From NCBI GenBank assembly GCA_022885665.1, contig JAGQDJ010000037.1:124001-188000 (forward strand): a DNA stretch of 64,000 nt. Direction: 5' to 3'. The DNA is from Triops longicaudatus (Eukaryota; Arthropoda; Branchiopoda; Notostraca; Triopsidae). Made by a program: the position numbers and the translations under genes. Under the pieces are notes generated by a model. It ran no database searches. It was given only the letters and a program-made list of their open reading frames with translations, and was not told the DNA's origin. Positions 39,771 to 54,131 of the stretch are shown here, one piece after another (position 1 is the stretch's first letter; the number at the start of each line of letters is the position of its first letter).

Positions 39771-42700
39771 ATGTCACCGGGTACGGGCAATGTGACCTGT
39801 TCGTGTCCGCAACCTCAGCAGACGCCCGTCAACCCAAGTCAGCCCAAGCAACGCAAAATTAGTGCTTCCAGTAACCGCAGCCTGTCACACCAACCCATTT
39901 ACGAGTCAACGCAAAGCATCCAACGCAACCTTAACTTCTCCAGCAACAATGACCTCAACAAAAACGTATCCGAGCCAGTCCCACGCCGACAGCGCCAAAT
40001 TAGTACTTCCAGTAACCACAGTCTCCAACAACTCGTAGTTAACGAATTGCCCCAACAACGCAAACGGAAAATCAGCTCCTACAGCCTCCATTACCAGCCC
40101 AACCCTTCGCCGCTTCCGCGTACCCCGAGCTCCGCTTCTGATGCCGGTCCATCCTCCGAAATCCACTGCGTCCTGACGCCTTTGCCACGCCTTGAAACAT
40201 CTGCCAAGCCTTCAACAACGCAGTCGGTATATTTACTGCAACGAGAGCAGTCAACCGAATCCGCCACTGGTGTTCAACCTACGCATCCACAGCGAATGCG
40301 CAAGATCAGCTACAACAATCAAATCGCCATAATGGACGACGACGACGAGGTCAGTTTCGAATTCTTTTTTCTTCCTGACACATTTTCTTCGAAAAATACG
40401 TCATTTGGGCTTATTCGTCTTATCCTTGTGTATATGTGGCGTGATTTAGAGCTGATTATAAAGCTGATTTAGACTGACTATTCATCACGCCCGCGTTTAA
40501 TTGCGCTTCATTAAATACGCGCTAGAAATGCACCAGCCTTTACGCGAAACTTTCCTTCTAAACCGTATGAATGAATTACAGCGCGAAAGGATGTCTATGC
40601 ACGAGTAATGATAGCAAGGTTCACATTACTTTCTAACTTTTAAGCTGGCCTAAATAGCTATAAATCTAAATCCTTCTTGTGCGTCACAAAGTTTTCCATA
40701 AACATGCTTTACAGCCTTGGATTTGCGATGCAAGCCATGTATGAAAACTGCTATATTATATCCATTTCTGTTATCTAATATCCAATATCTATATCCATTA
40801 TCGAACGACTTGACACCATTGTTATGCTACTGAAACACAGGAGTCCATTTTCCGCTCGAACAGGGATGAAACCATCGTTTGTAACTCTCCCAAGTTCTGC
40901 TCCCTTTCTCTTGAGCGACCAGTAGAGAAAAAGTGGTAACTGAATCATTACCGTGAGCAGAACCATCCTCAACATCTTTCAGTCTCGCAGCGTCTCTTGC
41001 AGCATAAAGTTAGCTCCGTCAGTGCTTTAGTTCCTTACGTGCTGGTATAGTTCAAATTGCGTTATTAATATCACCCAAAAACTCTTTAAAACATTCAACA
41101 AAAAATCGATTAATAATCATCAAAAATTCACGCAAAAATTCAATACAAGTCCAACGAATCTACAAGAAAAGATAAACAAATTGGAAATTTTAAAAAGTTT
41201 TTATGTGCGTGTTATCGGAATATAATCCACTAAAGCCTACAGTCTGATCCAAATCCCGGCAACCTTAAAATTATTGTGGGGTGAAAACCCAGAAAACTAC
41301 ATGTGTTGTGATGCTATAAGTCAGCTTGACATGAAATAAATTACGTGATAATGAGTTCAGCTGCGGAATGTCCCGTTCACCTCGTGGACCCAATACCGCT
41401 CGCGTAAATTCCCAAATTACGTCAGACTCGCTCCAACCTCCCCAAACAGTACTCAATACTTCTATCAAGAAATTGCTACTCTTTGGAAAACAAGGCATCA
41501 TTGTAAGCATCCTACGCGTAAACAATTGATCTCTCTACTTCTGAAGCTTGCAAAATCGTGTTTTCCTCTAAAACATTCCGATTCTGGATCAAAACTTATT
41601 TACGTTAATTTTTATTTAATTTATTTCGTTCATTTTCACTGTAAATTCAAGTCAACTTAAAAATAACACGCATTAACACGCGTCTTCTATTTCTAAATAC
41701 TGTTTTCATTTTTATTCCAGTCGCTCTACTATAACAATACATTATTTTGCTGGTAAACATTTAATTCTAGAGAAAAAATTCGAAGTCCTTGTGCGTAGTT
41801 ATTTTATTAAAAAAATATTTTAAACTACTAATTTCGAAGTAAAATGGAAGGAAAAGTTGGGAGAAAACGTCGAAAGCGAAACTGTTCAGGCAGCGCGCTC
41901 ATTCATTCTTAACAACTGCTTTAACACGCCAGGTGTTGGAGTAACCAGACACTAGAAAAGGTTACACTATCCCACAGCAGGTTCAAATCCGTAGCGACAA
42001 AAAAAAAAAAAAAAAAAAAAAAAAAAACAGCAAGAAAGCGGAACGCTTTTATTGCTCTCTTAGCCTAAACACAAAAGAACTTGCGGGACTCAACTATTAT
42101 CTTACGACTTTTATATCATAATCACGGTCCAAAAGCAAGAACTTTGAAAATCCCCACAGCTTTCACTATTGCTAAAAAATAGCACCAAAACAGATTACGA
42201 GACTTTTGGCCTTTTACTTCCAGTGAACGCTTTCTTTAGAAGCCACGAAGGCAAACTTAACGAAAATGACGGTAAAATTAAAAAAAAAAATCATAACCAA
42301 TTTTTACTAGACCCATTTAGAATGTTAAAGAACATATTTCGAATTCAATTGGATTGCAAAATAACACAATACCTAAATAATGCTAACTAAAGTTGTATAT
42401 TATAGTCAAATTACATTAACATAGTATATTCGTGAAAAATATCATAATTCGTAAAACAACAAAAATTTTCGACAATTTTCCAACAATGAACTTTTTCCTT
42501 TTTGTTAAGTTTTATTTTAATAAATGAATTTTGCCGCGCAGCAGCTAAAACTATGCCGAACTTTTAACTTATTCATAATGCATTACACGTTCTATTTATT
42601 TTCGCACAGGTTACTGAAGACGGCAGTAAGATGGTTGTAAGACTGGTACTACCTCAATCTACTTATGCATCTCTAGAAGCCAATGAAGAAGACAGCGGAA

Positions 42701-45700
42701 TAGGACCGCCTCCGTCACCACCATGTAAGTGACGTTCCACCAGAAAAATTATACTTCGCACATATAAATTCCAAAATAATTTTAAGTAACGAAAATAATA
42801 ATTATAAGTAATAAATAAAAAGTAATAAATACAATAATTTTAGATAATACATAAAATAATGTTAGGTAATGAATAAAAATAAAGTTTAAAATAAAACAAG
42901 CGAAGCTCGATAAGCCTGCATAACAAAATTTACAATTTACAGCTTCAAGCGTCGCTTCAATGACAAACTCCGGTTCACGAATAAGAACGCCATCGCAGTT
43001 CAACTTCGATGGGCCTTTTTTGCTCGCTGGCGCTTTAGATGACACCAAAACCTATCCAAACTATGCGAATCACGTTTCGCACGATCTTCCCAGCGAAGGT
43101 GTGAATCACTTTGACGTCAAACTAGGACAAGACAACGTTTCACGACAAAGACGGTCGCCAACTTTTGACTCGCCACCGCTGGCCAGTCCCGAGCACAAAA
43201 AGAAAGATGCATTTTGGTACGATCCTTCAACACTACTAAATTTTGTTCTATTTTCATTTTATTTTAAATCCAATTTAATATTTATGTGTTAATTTTTCAC
43301 GATTTTAGGGAGAAGCTAACTGTGATTTTGAGTGCCGTTTATGCCGTTTTTCTCGTAACCTTCGGGTTTGTGATCGGAGTCGCCGATTTGATCATAGTGG
43401 ACAGTAATATCGGAGAGGTAAATATTAATTTAATTCTTAAGTATAAGAAAATTTTCACTGAATATAGAATTTTTTAAACAAAATTTTGGCACAATCAGCT
43501 TAATTTCATGTTTAAAAATTCGTAAATTTTTTAACATTTTTTAAACGAATTTCTTTCATATACTTCAAATAGTACGTCAATTTCCTGAATTCACTGAACT
43601 GAGATCGACATAATTATCTTAGAAAAACAAGACGAATGAAGCTGACAGCATTTTCCTTTTAAATTTGTCCTTTTCAGGCGTACAGTCTTTATTTGATCCT
43701 TGTGGGCCTTCTCTGGTTTCTGTTTTTGCACATGGACGTGAGGAGAAATTCGCGACGCATTCGAGGATTGGCGTCACGTAACGCAAAACAGGACATTTTT
43801 TCCTTGACAGGTATACAATTGGCTAAATTAGCCAGCAACTACCGACCTCACGTGCGAAAATACGAAAACTAACTTCGTTTTCTATGCCTTATTTACAGAA
43901 CTCAAGCATCCAAAAGATGCCAACAATTTACCGCCTTATTTGTACAGTCACAGCAGACATTCTGGCAGCTTTTTCCTTAAAATTGGAGCAGCAGGTAACA
44001 CAATTTTGTACTTTTAGGGCGTAAACTAGACAAACGTTTAAATCTTCACGACCCAAACGCCACCTATGTGCGGCGTTAACGTTATTACGAATATGAAAAA
44101 CCTCTGGCAGAGGGCTTTACGTTTATCTGCCAAATTCTGTCCACTATGCTCCTTCCTGCGGCAGCGGACTAGAATTGGCAGAGGAACGATCAGAATCAAT
44201 TTCCAGCCAAGCCGTCCGTTCCAAGACGCGGCGTATGGCCGACAATGAAATATGGCGCGAAGCGAAAGAGACAAAACGTTCGATTTTGCGGTGTGAAGTG
44301 TTTGGACAGTTTGAAAAATTTATGGTTCTGCTTACCTCTTAGGTTTGCTTCTTCTTGTTTTAATTTCGTATACTTATTTATACACAGGATTTTGCTTTGG
44401 GCACCTCATCCACAGCACTTTGCTTATGTCGCGCCAAATTTTTTACACGTTGTCCGAGGACGAGCATATTCAAAAAAACTGCGCGGATCAAACTGCGTTA
44501 TTAGAGAGTATCCTGCATCCGGTGTACTCTTTCTACCAGCTTTACATGCTCTTCAAGTACTCGAGCATCATTATTAACCGCTGCAAAGAACTCGCCCGAT
44601 TTGCCATAATGCACTGCCTAGCTACCAGCCTGTATTACTGGTTTTCGATGATTTTACGCGAAACCTTGGACAGCTTGCAACACAAGTTACTCGTCGCAAG
44701 CAAAGAAATTCATTCTGACGACGATACAGACGATATATACGCATACCCCAAACAGCCATTTCCTATTTTGAGCGCCGTTAAAGCTGCCGAAGGTAAAATA
44801 ACTTTTAAACTACAACTATTATTAACGTCAATACAACAAAAATATTACATAAAATTACATAGACTTAAAATTCGTCACAATACAACTAACAATCCTTGGG
44901 TTATTTCAATTTCAGGTTCTAAGAGTTTCATTGCGACGCTAAATATCTCCAACTCCATCTTCAAGCTCGACGTTTGCCATAACGAGTCCGAATTTTCCAA
45001 TTTGCTTCTGAGCATTTCGCCATATTTGTACCCTTTCAGTATCGAGTACAGTATTTTAGTTGGTAAGTACTAAAAATATCCGCTCTTTTTCCATAAAAAA
45101 AATCTCATCTCCTTCACAATGCTTAATAGAAGTGTTTAATTGATTTTTTTTTAAAAAAATTAAAACTTTATTGGAAATTAATATTACAACTAACTTAACG
45201 TTTGCTTTTTAGTGGGAATTTGGTACATTTTATGGCAAAATATCGGAAAATTCGAAGAATTCTGGAAAGAAACCAAGAGCCATGAGCACGAACAGCACAG
45301 CCACGATGAGCGAACGCGATCTTCTTCAGTCAAAGACGCGTTATCGAACAAATTAGTACTTCACGCCGACTGCCATTCAGCCAACGGAGGCCTATTTGCT
45401 GGTTTACTCATATTAGTGGCCACGGTGGTCACCGTCATTCTATTCTTCGTCTCTTGTGCCCATAAAGAATACGTCGATGTCGGCAGACTCGTGAACCAAG
45501 TCTCGGAAATCGGCTTGCTGCTGCTCATGATCGGCTCGGCCCTTTTCGCTTACAACCAAATGCGACAACTAGACATTAACCCGCACCCTATTTCGCTATT
45601 GGACGATCTCTTACTTTTCTTATGCATTCCTTGCTTTCTATTGTACGGAATTTTTAGCGTAGTGCCTGATATTCACTACAACAGCTACGTTCCTGTCGTC

Positions 45701-46318
45701 AGCGTGTTACTCCAAGTAAATATTCCCTAAACATTCCCTAAAATCTTAATGAAGTTAGCAAAACTGAAGACCCTTCTATTACAGTGGAAGTACCATGTTG
45801 AATTACGATAACTCGAAATAACTTATTTCAAAATTATAATTGAATGTAGCTAAGAATGCAAAAGATCTATTTTAAAATTATATTTAATTTCTCTAAAACC
45901 TTAAGGTGGATTAAAACTTGCAGCCTAATACGTTTGTAACATTAAACCGATTATTTCTAGAAATTTATTTGAAATTAAAACTATTTTTCTTGCCATTTTG
46001 CAGGTTATCCAGGTCGTGATACAGACGCCTTTTATTATAGACGGATTAAGGCGGTGTAGCAACAATGGAAATCCTAGGGCGAAGAAGCCTGGCCGTGAGC
46101 TGGTGACTTTTCTGATAATTTGCAATTTAGCTATGTGGATCATAGAAACCTTCGAGATTAAGTCCTACGAAACCAATGAAAATCGCATTAATTTTTACGG
46201 GTACCCTTTATGGGCTTTCCTAAGCCATGTGACCTTGCCTTTGACACTGTTTTACCGATTTCATTCCTCCGTTTGCTTAGTGGATATTTGGAAATCGGCC
46301 TACGAGTCTGGTGAATGA
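39771..46318 (+). CDS. otopetrin family proton channel
   Basis: Otopetrins are twelve-helix proton-selective channels of the plasma membrane, active as dimers. Ten exons join with matching phases to 891 codons: 39,771-40,349; 42,610-42,724; 42,943-43,216; 43,309-43,417; 43,678-43,810; 43,899-43,994; 44,388-44,792; 44,916-45,062; 45,213-45,715; 46,004-46,318. Residues 1-320 are a disordered Ser/Gln/Pro-rich N-terminus with repeated R-K/Q-I-S motifs. The membrane core starts at WEKLTVILSAVYAVF (about 323). Family hallmarks are HSGSFFLKIGA joining GFCFGHLIHS over intron 6, SPYLYPFSIEYSILV, ADCHSANGGLFAGLL, NLAMWIIETFE and FYRFHSSVC near the end. A His/Glu-rich loop (HEHEQHSHDE) precedes the second half. 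The 5' ATG was chosen as the first one, following the microsatellite; intron 1 is 2,260 bp. AATAAA at 46,501 lies 183 bp after the stop. Ecdysozoans carry many paralogues, so no specific symbol is given. Confidence 0.96.
42000..42027 (+). repeat. poly-A run in otopetrin intron 1
   Basis: About 27 A follow a stretch containing GGTTCAAATCC, which resembles a polymerase III B-box. The flanks do not fold into a tRNA T-arm, so a tRNA-derived SINE cannot be claimed. It is listed as a homopolymer with a possible retroposon origin. Confidence 0.5.
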
Positions 46319-47357
46319 TGTGTGTAATATGCCTTCAGATTGTATTGTAATCAACGGAGACTTTTGCAGCCGTTTTGTCAGACTATTTCAGTATTGTAGA
46401 GTTCATAGTGCCACATATTCACATAATGTATAGAGAAATAGGAGTGGAATCGACTTACCTTGTACAAAGAAATTGAAAACTCCGTTTCATTGGAACTTGT
46501 AATAAACACGTTGTCCACGTTAGTTTACAAAACCTCTCCTTGGTTGCTGAGGGGAACCGCGAAACGGTAAAAGGCGGCAACGATTGAACTGCGAACGCGG
46601 TGTTTCTAATTGTTACGGTACCGTAGCGCGCGGTTTTCAGTTTGAAACATTCGAGGAAAGTCATACGATTGTCATGTTGGTAATGATTTTTGTTATGTAT
46701 ATACCCACTTGTAAAGTAAATTATTGGGTCATTCGAAGCATTTATTGGCTGTAAATGAATATTTTTTAAGTCTTAAACAGAAATAGCTAGAAAGCAGCTT
46801 TCGCATGAAAAGTCGTACAATTGAACTACCGAATACCTCATACAATTGATTTTCTTTTCTTTTTAAGATAAAAACCTAGGTAAGAGCAATCGTTCAATAT
46901 CTTTTTCTACTTCCTTAGCTACAGTGACTATACTGATGACGTTACAGATGTGTGGACTATTTTACATTTGGTAAGATATTTATTCTGCGAAAGAACGTCG
47001 ATTTTACCAACCGGTCGGAGTTGAATGGTATGATAATTGTGAGTGAATTGAAATTCAAGACAAAAGCATTCATACTCAATGCAAAAAATAGTCTGAACCG
47101 TCCAAACGCTCCTGCGTGCTCGAACTTTTGTGCTAGGAGTGCTACGCCCCATAGAAAAAAGTCTTCTTCCACGGGGAATTAGCTTGTGTTTTGCGCATTG
47201 TTTTTCTATTAGTTCTGCAACTCTTCGATCCAATTCCAAGTGCTGCAAGCCGAAATTCTCGCAGGGTTGCTTAGACAATTTTAGTATACGCGTTATTCTG
47301 ACCCCGACGAATACACGATCATTATCTCAAGTGCGTATCATGCGCATTTTTTAAAAA
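46319..47357. other. gap between the otopetrin and secreted-protein genes
   Basis: It holds the otopetrin 3' UTR with AATAAA at 46,501-46,506. From about 46,928 to 47,320 it also contains a long minus-strand open frame described separately. Nothing else is recognisable. Confidence 0.5.
46928..47322 (-). CDS. possible exon of an unrecognised minus-strand gene
   Basis: A frame open for about 130 codons on the minus strand reads, near its start, DNDRVFVGVRITRILKL and then LELDRRVAELIEKQC, which looks like structured protein with an amphipathic helix. There is no ATG in frame. Entry would be through an acceptor such as ACTTGAG near 47,322 or through an upstream exon inside the neighbouring plus-strand gene. 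Toward the lower coordinate it becomes less convincing. I do not recognise the family, and chance openness cannot be excluded. Confidence 0.22.
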
Positions 47358-48921
47358 ATGTCAAAATTCCACAAAGACGTTGTTTGTACGGAATTGTTGT
47401 TGCCATTGTGTTTCCTAGTTTTAATACTACATGCCAACTTGACGCAGGGGAATTATTTCTTCGTGACGCACAGTAATTACACAGGATCGACTTTGACCGC
47501 TTCGGTTCTTTTGTCTACAAAAATTGCTGGTGAATTTTTTAGTGATCTCCCTTTGACTAATCGATTTTTATACATTATTTTAAATTTTGGAGTGTATTTA
47601 TTTTAATTCATAAAATAGGCAACCTGGCAACTGTGACGGAACAATGTCGCAGAAATTGCGCTTTAAATCCACTTTGCACAGCTTTCCACGTAGCAGTACT
47701 GCAGAACGCATCAGATATAAGTGTCTTTAACTGCAGCTTTTTCTCAATAAACGCTTGCAACTCGAACCAAACCTCGTTAACCACCAATGCGGCAGTTCAT
47801 AAGCTATGGGACAAGTTGGAAGCCAAGGAATTCAAGTCTAAACCTTGCATTGAAGCACTGCGGTGTGAAATGTAAATGGAATTGCACAGCTTGTAGAGGA
47901 AACGATGCTTTCCGGGGGTTCGATTGCGAAATAGCACCTCGCGTTTGCTCGGAATATCCTCCTAATACATATTTTAGTAAGTATTACTTACACTATCACT
48001 TAATATACCTTTATTTACGTTGCCGCTAGCATGCAAAAGAAATAACGAGCAGATAAAGCAAAACGGAACTATTCTTGAGCGGAAATGATGAAAAGGATTT
48101 AAAAAAAGGGAAAAAGTAAATTAATTCTCTCAATATTAATTATTATTCTATTAAAACTTACTAAAAAAGCAGATATTAATGCAAGCTCTTTTGCAGTAAT
48201 TTTCAAGTCAGATATATTTACTTCGTTTCTTCATTCTTATTTTTTATGTTAATTATGTTTCCCTTTGAATTACATTTTTTAGTTTCATTTTCTATGAATT
48301 TCCATTTTCCTTTTGATGTTTGTAAGCTTTCGTATATTAATTGCGTAATTTACAGAAGATACTTGGGTGATCATGCCTGTTTGGCCTTGGGGTATTTACC
48401 GGCCATCGATTAACGTTTGGTGTCGGAACACATACGAAACTTTGCTGATTTTTTCGTACGGCGACGGTTCAACACGAGTTTTGCGAGGTTCCTTTAGAAC
48501 AGGCTTCGAATTCAAGACAACTGACGTGAATAATCATACCAGTACGCTTGCAGAAATCAACTGGCCCCTTTTATCGGAATTGCAAAGTTTGGCCAAGAAC
48601 AAGATTCTAAACGTCCACGTGATGATGGACTCGTCTCAAACTAATTACTTATACCAATTCGGAGGTCTTGAGCTAAGTCCTCTTGGAGAATTATCTATCA
48701 ATGTTTCCCTGAATGGATCGACCGGTTTTCCTATTCCTTTGAACAAAGCCCCCTTTGTACTCTGGCCTCCGGGTTACGGGCCTTACTGCGGGCCTTTTTG
48801 GCGATTTGTAAGGAGCGTACCGGTTTGTAAGCAACGCACGAAATTGCTAAATTTTAGGAACTGCAAATGGGATGGCGCTAATTCTAGCTTTCCTGATTTT
48901 CTAGCGTTGACTTTCACGTAG
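47358..48921 (+). CDS. secreted Cys-rich glycoprotein with PAN/apple-like N-terminus, function unknown, frame problem in exon 2/3
   Basis: Exon 1 (47,358-47,529) starts with ATG and a hydrophobic signal peptide (LLLPLCFLVLILHA). It joins in phase 1 to a second exon from 47,619 that reads TEQCRRNCALNPLCTAFHV, a PAN/apple-like cysteine pattern, and stays open to TAA 47,873. A second frame, shifted by one base, continues as CGVKCKWNCTACRG and DAFRGFDCEIAPRVC to a good donor after 47,976. That joins in phase 1 to the last exon (48,356-48,921), with NVWCRNTYETLLIF, GLELSPLGELSINVSL and WPPGYGPYCGPFWRF. No intron of ordinary length reconciles the two frames between about 47,790 and 47,870, so a one-base indel, a tiny intron or pseudogenisation is possible. 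Many Asn-X-Ser/Thr sites fit secretion. The C-terminal half matches nothing I can name. Confidence 0.6.
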
Positions 48922-49496
48922 ACTGTATTTAAACACCGAAGCAATCTTTTTGTAGGGCTGGAAAAAAAAATTCAGTCCCGTCTGATAACAACTGGCTTTC
49001 ACTTAAAACTGTTGATACGTAAATTGCTCCGTTTTCATTATTGTCATCACATTTCCCCATATAAAAGAAATCAGCACTGATGTAATCTATTGCAACGTTA
49101 AGTGTTACAGCGACAGGAAACCTTCCACAACTGGGTGTAAGAAGTTTGTCAAACAGCAGGCAATCTCGTACAAGTAACCAATATTGTTAATGCATGCATA
49201 CTTTATTATTGTCAGTGCAGTATTCAGAAAGTCTAACAAGCACAGTGTCTACAGTACATAAACGCAAAGAAATCACAACGTAAGTCGCTAAACTGCCTAG
49301 GTACTGGAAGCAGCCTTGAATAAATTTGGTCCCGCCAACCGAAAACTTAACCCTTCTTCTTTAGTAAACACTGTTTTTTTTTTTTTTCTTTAAAAAAGAA
49401 AGCTCTGAAGAATCGAATATGATACTGAGTTCTTACTTGTTTGATGGTATATGTGAAAAAATTCCTGGCTGCGCCCCAGTAAGGTACATGTCCAAA
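48922..49496. other. gap after the secreted-protein gene
   Basis: It presumably holds the 3' UTR; AATAAA occurs near 49,318. A T run lies at 49,374-49,387. No gene is seen. Confidence 0.45.
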
Positions 49497-50002
49497 TTAG
49501 GAGCTAAATTCTAAAGAATCGGAATTTCGTGCTGTATACTGCTGCTCGGTGCGCGCATTATCCTCATTACTTTTTCTAATGCATACAAAGGGCTGAGGGA
49601 AACCTACAACATACAACGCTGGACATTCACGTATCATAACAATGACCCGAAAATCCTTTGAAATTCGGGTGAAAGAAATACGGTAATCAGCTGCGTAAAA
49701 CTCCAACCCTAAAACCAACAGACAAACGAAGCAATGTGTGTAGTACCTGGTTCAGTCACATTTAACATAAAAGGGTCATTGAACTGAAAAGCTTTGCATT
49801 TATACCCTGAAATTCACACACCGCTTCCACTGAAAACACAACTTTTGTTGGGAGCAATTGTTTTGTCATTTGAGCAATTCTGCAGTTCATCGAACGTAGT
49901 TTCAAAGTTCGACATTCTTGAAGGGAAGTTTTCGTAAACCATATCACATGAGTTATCAACCCTTCCGACAAAAGCTACGAAGTGTTCGTTGTGACTTTTC
50001 AT
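49497..50002 (-). CDS. possible small two-exon gene, unknown function
   Basis: Exon 1 (50,002-49,822) begins with ATG and reads MKSHNEHFVAFVGRVDN. It ends at a GTGTGT donor in phase 1. Exon 2 (49,708-49,497) follows a strong acceptor (TGTTGGTTTTAG), is in phase 1, and reads LEFYAADYRISF and IVMIRECPALYVVGFPQPF. The joined frame is 130 codons and divisible by three. No signal peptide or known domain is seen. The donor is weak and composition is unremarkable, so this could be chance. It lies on the same strand as SMC2, downstream of it. Confidence 0.35.
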
Positions 50003-50206
50003 TTTGCAGAGAAAAACGGCAAGTATGCGTGGCTTAGCTTGTTTTTAAGTCAGAAAATGGAACGAAAATGGTTCCATTTAATTTAAATAAATCAATCAGC
50101 AGAAAATCGTCGATTTAAAGCGGAATTCTCTTGCATTTAACCAAAAGCCGTGATTCCGGAAGATAAAGTAACGGGCGAACGCTTCATTTGCATCGCTGTG
50201 CAATTG

Positions 50207-50212
50207 TTTATT
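50207..50212 (-). terminator. polyadenylation signal of SMC2
   Basis: TTTATT on the plus strand is AATAAA on the coding strand, 47 bp after the SMC2 stop codon. Confidence 0.55.
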
Positions 50213-50258
50213 ATTGAAAAATTTAACTCTGAATTAGAACAACATGGAACACTCGCAA

Positions 50259-53200
50259 TTATTTCTGGACACTTCTCGTAACGGCGGAAACACCATCCAC
50301 GAATTTCGTCCGGAATAACACATTGGCGTTGTTGAACATACCATCCTTCAGCGAAACAACGATAAACTGCAAAAAGGAAAGAAAAAAATAAATAAAATAT
50401 AACTAAAATAACTCTACTAAATAAATTATTTCAAACAAGGAAAATATGCTTTAGAAATACCTGTGATTTCTTAAAGTGAGTTTTAAGCATTTGTCCGATA
50501 TTTTGCGTATGTGATAAATCCAACGCTGCGTCCACTTCGTCCAGAATATAAATCGGTGCAGGTTTAAACAGTAATAAGGCCAAGATGAGCGACAAAGCCA
50601 CTAAAGATCGCTGTCCACCACTAAGTTCCGTCAAACTTTCTTTCCAAACGCCACCAAACGCGACACAAACCTGCAGAAAGCGAAATTCGTTTAAAATAGT
50701 TAAAACATACTGATATTTCGAAAAAATTGACAACTATAATTAACTTTACGTGATTTAATTTCCTTCAAATATTGAATTACTCGACATCGTATAATTTTGA
50801 ATGAGTAAAACATATTGTGGATTCACAAGCACTATGGATTAGTGACGAATTAACGACAAATGTACCTCCAAACCGTCCAGAACAGTTTGACCTTCAGGAG
50901 GCTTGAGCTTGGCCGAAGTTCCTGGTAGAAGATTGGAAAATATGGAACCAAAATCTTTGTTCACTTTCTCCCAAGCTTTCATCAAAGCCTCCTTCTTCTT
51001 CTCATCCAACTCCGCAATGGTGTTCTGAATTTTCTGTTTGTCCTTCTCGACAATCTTTTTCTTCTTCAGTAGATCTTTGTACTAGAAACAAAAAACATTT
51101 TTTCAATTATTTGCTACAATCTTTTTACTAAATATTATTTCCACTATTATTTTCTTCATTAAATATTACTTAGAATATTATTTAATTATTTGTTGCATTA
51201 TTTCACTTCAAAATAAGAAAACGTAAAATACAATGGAAGTCTAATTACTAAAAGCTGACACACAAATCGCTAAGAATTAGACTTAGATGAAAAAAATGGT
51301 TTAAAACATTTAGGGAACGATCTAAACACAGAAAATAATGTCTCTATAAGTATATGAAAATAAAGAACGATCTAAACAAATATATATTAAAATAAATCCA
51401 TACCCTTTCTTCAGCTTCTTCCAACATATTCATAGCTTGCATGTTGACGGTTCGTCGCATCTTTTCGTTGCTTTCTTCCAATTGTTGAATCTTCTTGCCA
51501 GCCGCTGCTGCGTTATTGGCTTCGAAATCGTAACATGAACCCACTTGACCGAAATATTGCTTCTCTGCCTCGATCCATGCGTGTTTTCTCACAATACTTG
51601 TTAGCTAAGCGAAAAATGGAAAATTATTCCAATTGTCTACAAATATCTTCGTTCCGATACAAAACAAACCTGAACTTACGTTATGATGCGAATATCACAG
51701 AAAAAAGGGACTAAACGGTTAAAATTGATTGTCTATTTGAGACCTGTACTTCTGGGAAAACACGTTATTTTACCTGATTTTGAGTGTCTTTCATATCCTG
51801 CTTGGCTTTGCTTACGCCATGTTCCTTGCTTTTGATTTCAAGTTCCCATTCTCCAATTTGGGCCTTAAGTTGATCCAACTTGGCTACTTTCTTGGTCAAA
51901 TCGGCGTTCCTTTCTTCCATATCCGATTTTGCGTCTTGCAAATCTTTCTGTGCTTCAGCTAACTCGGCCTAAAATTTTCATAATAAAACATAAATGTTTC
52001 AAAAAATATTTTTTAAAAAATATTTATAAATCATGATCTCAGCGCTGCGGCTGATACAGTTATAGTCAAATACATTTTGTTTTATCAAAAAATATATATT
52101 AATTAATAAAAAAATATACTGTGTTCTAAAAAATATATTCAATTTTCTAAAGAAATATTCTAGAAAATAAAGATCTAAAGACGTAATGAAAATGCGTAGT
52201 ACTCTCGCTGCATCAAGTTCGGCGTGCGCTTCGGTCTGCTTTTCGTTTAGCTCTTTAACAAGATCTTCCGCAGCTTTTAACTGGTCTTTTCCATTTTGGA
52301 TGCCATTGCGCAGTTCTTCAAGCTCCAGAGTCATAGTTTGGGCTTCTTGCTCTTTAGCTTTCCACTGATTACGGGAATCCTCGGCTTGTTTCTTGGCTTC
52401 TTCCACCGCTTTCTTGGCAGCGTCCAACTCTTGGGCTTTCAATGCATCCGCGTTTTTCATTTTATGCTCTAAATCTTTGACTTTCTTCTGGCCGTCTTTC
52501 ACTTTCGTGTCCGACTCGCTTATCGTCTCCTTTAACGTCGCTGTAAAGGTTCATTTTGGATTTTTTTTTTAATAATGAAATCACAAAGGAATGTTACCTA
52601 TTTCTTGCTCAAGATCTTTAACTTCTTGAGCTTGACGCTGGTGACTAGTCTCCTGAGCTCGCTGCTTCATTAAATCAAACTCGTAAACCTTTAAGTCGTA
52701 TTGCTGTTTCAACTCCCGGTATCTGAATGAAAAAAAATAACAAATCGAGCAAATAACTACTAGTATTGTCAGAAATAGGAATTTATTTTCTAGTATCTTA
52801 GAAATTATTTTACGTTATTTATTTTTCGAGATATGACGTACGCCTTCATCGATTTTCGTGTTTATTTTTTTATTTTTTTTTATTTAGTACTGTATTTGTG
52901 GTAAATCGCTCTTAAAGTTAAAAACTGCTTAAAAAGGCTATTTTTATTATAAAGTAGTACAAGTAATTCAAGAATTACTTTTGAGCCACTGGCTTGACAT
53001 TATGGAGCTGGTTTTCGAGCGTCTTCATACGCTGCTGCATCTCGTTCAGTTGCTTTTGCTTCGACATCAATTCTGGCAGTTTTGACAGCAAACAAGCACT
53101 ATCAGGCCGCGAACCTACGTTGAAATAACAGTCGCGATTATTCATTTCCACCGTTAAGTCCTTTCACCTTTGGTAGTAATTAAGAGGTAACGTATGAAAA

Positions 53201-54070
53201 TAAAATGAATAATAAAAAAACATCATAAATTAACAAACGAATAAAATTAAAGAAATTCGAAGAAATAAATTAATAATTTAAATTAAAATCAAATATTTCC
53301 AAAATTCATTATAAAATATATTTATAATGCTAACTCAAAATAATTAAACGGATTAGTTTATATAAAAAAAATATTTCATTGGTTACTCATTCATTTCGAA
53401 GTTTTATTACTGAACTGCATGAGTCAGTCACATGAAACTGCTCAAATAAGGAAGAGGAACACGAACCTCCGGTGATGACACCGCCCGGATCGACCACATC
53501 TCCTTCCAGCGTGACGCATTTGGTCATTACGTTCTTATGAAACGCCACTTTCTTCGCTACGTCCATGTCTTTGCAGATCAACGTGTTGCCAAAGGCAAAA
53601 GCCACGGCTTTTTTCACTTCTTCGCTGCAATCCACCAAATTCATGGCCGGCTGCACGTTTTCCTTGCCAACCAAGCCTTCCGCTGCTTTGACTACCCGAG
53701 GATCCACGCACCTCGGCTGGATTTTGTTCAAAGGAATGAAAGTCACGCGTCTTTCCAGTCGACCACGCTCCAGCAAAGCTTTGCCAGTCCGTTCTGTATC
53801 CACTACCACGTTGGAAAGCTGTCAGTAAAGAAAACCATAGTATTAGTCATTTAAACCTATCATCACGGCAGACTAGCAAAAGACGAAAAAATAATTAATA
53901 AATAATATTAAAAAAATGGAACGTACTTTTCCACCGGCAGTAACATCCAATGCCAAAGTGGCTGCTTTATCTCTCACGGTGAACAGTTTGCATAACATGC
54001 CTTTAACAGCACGATGATCGAAATTCGGCTCTGGATCGGCGTACTGGAAACGCAGTTGAGGTATTCTGAA

Positions 54071-54131
<61 letters not shown>
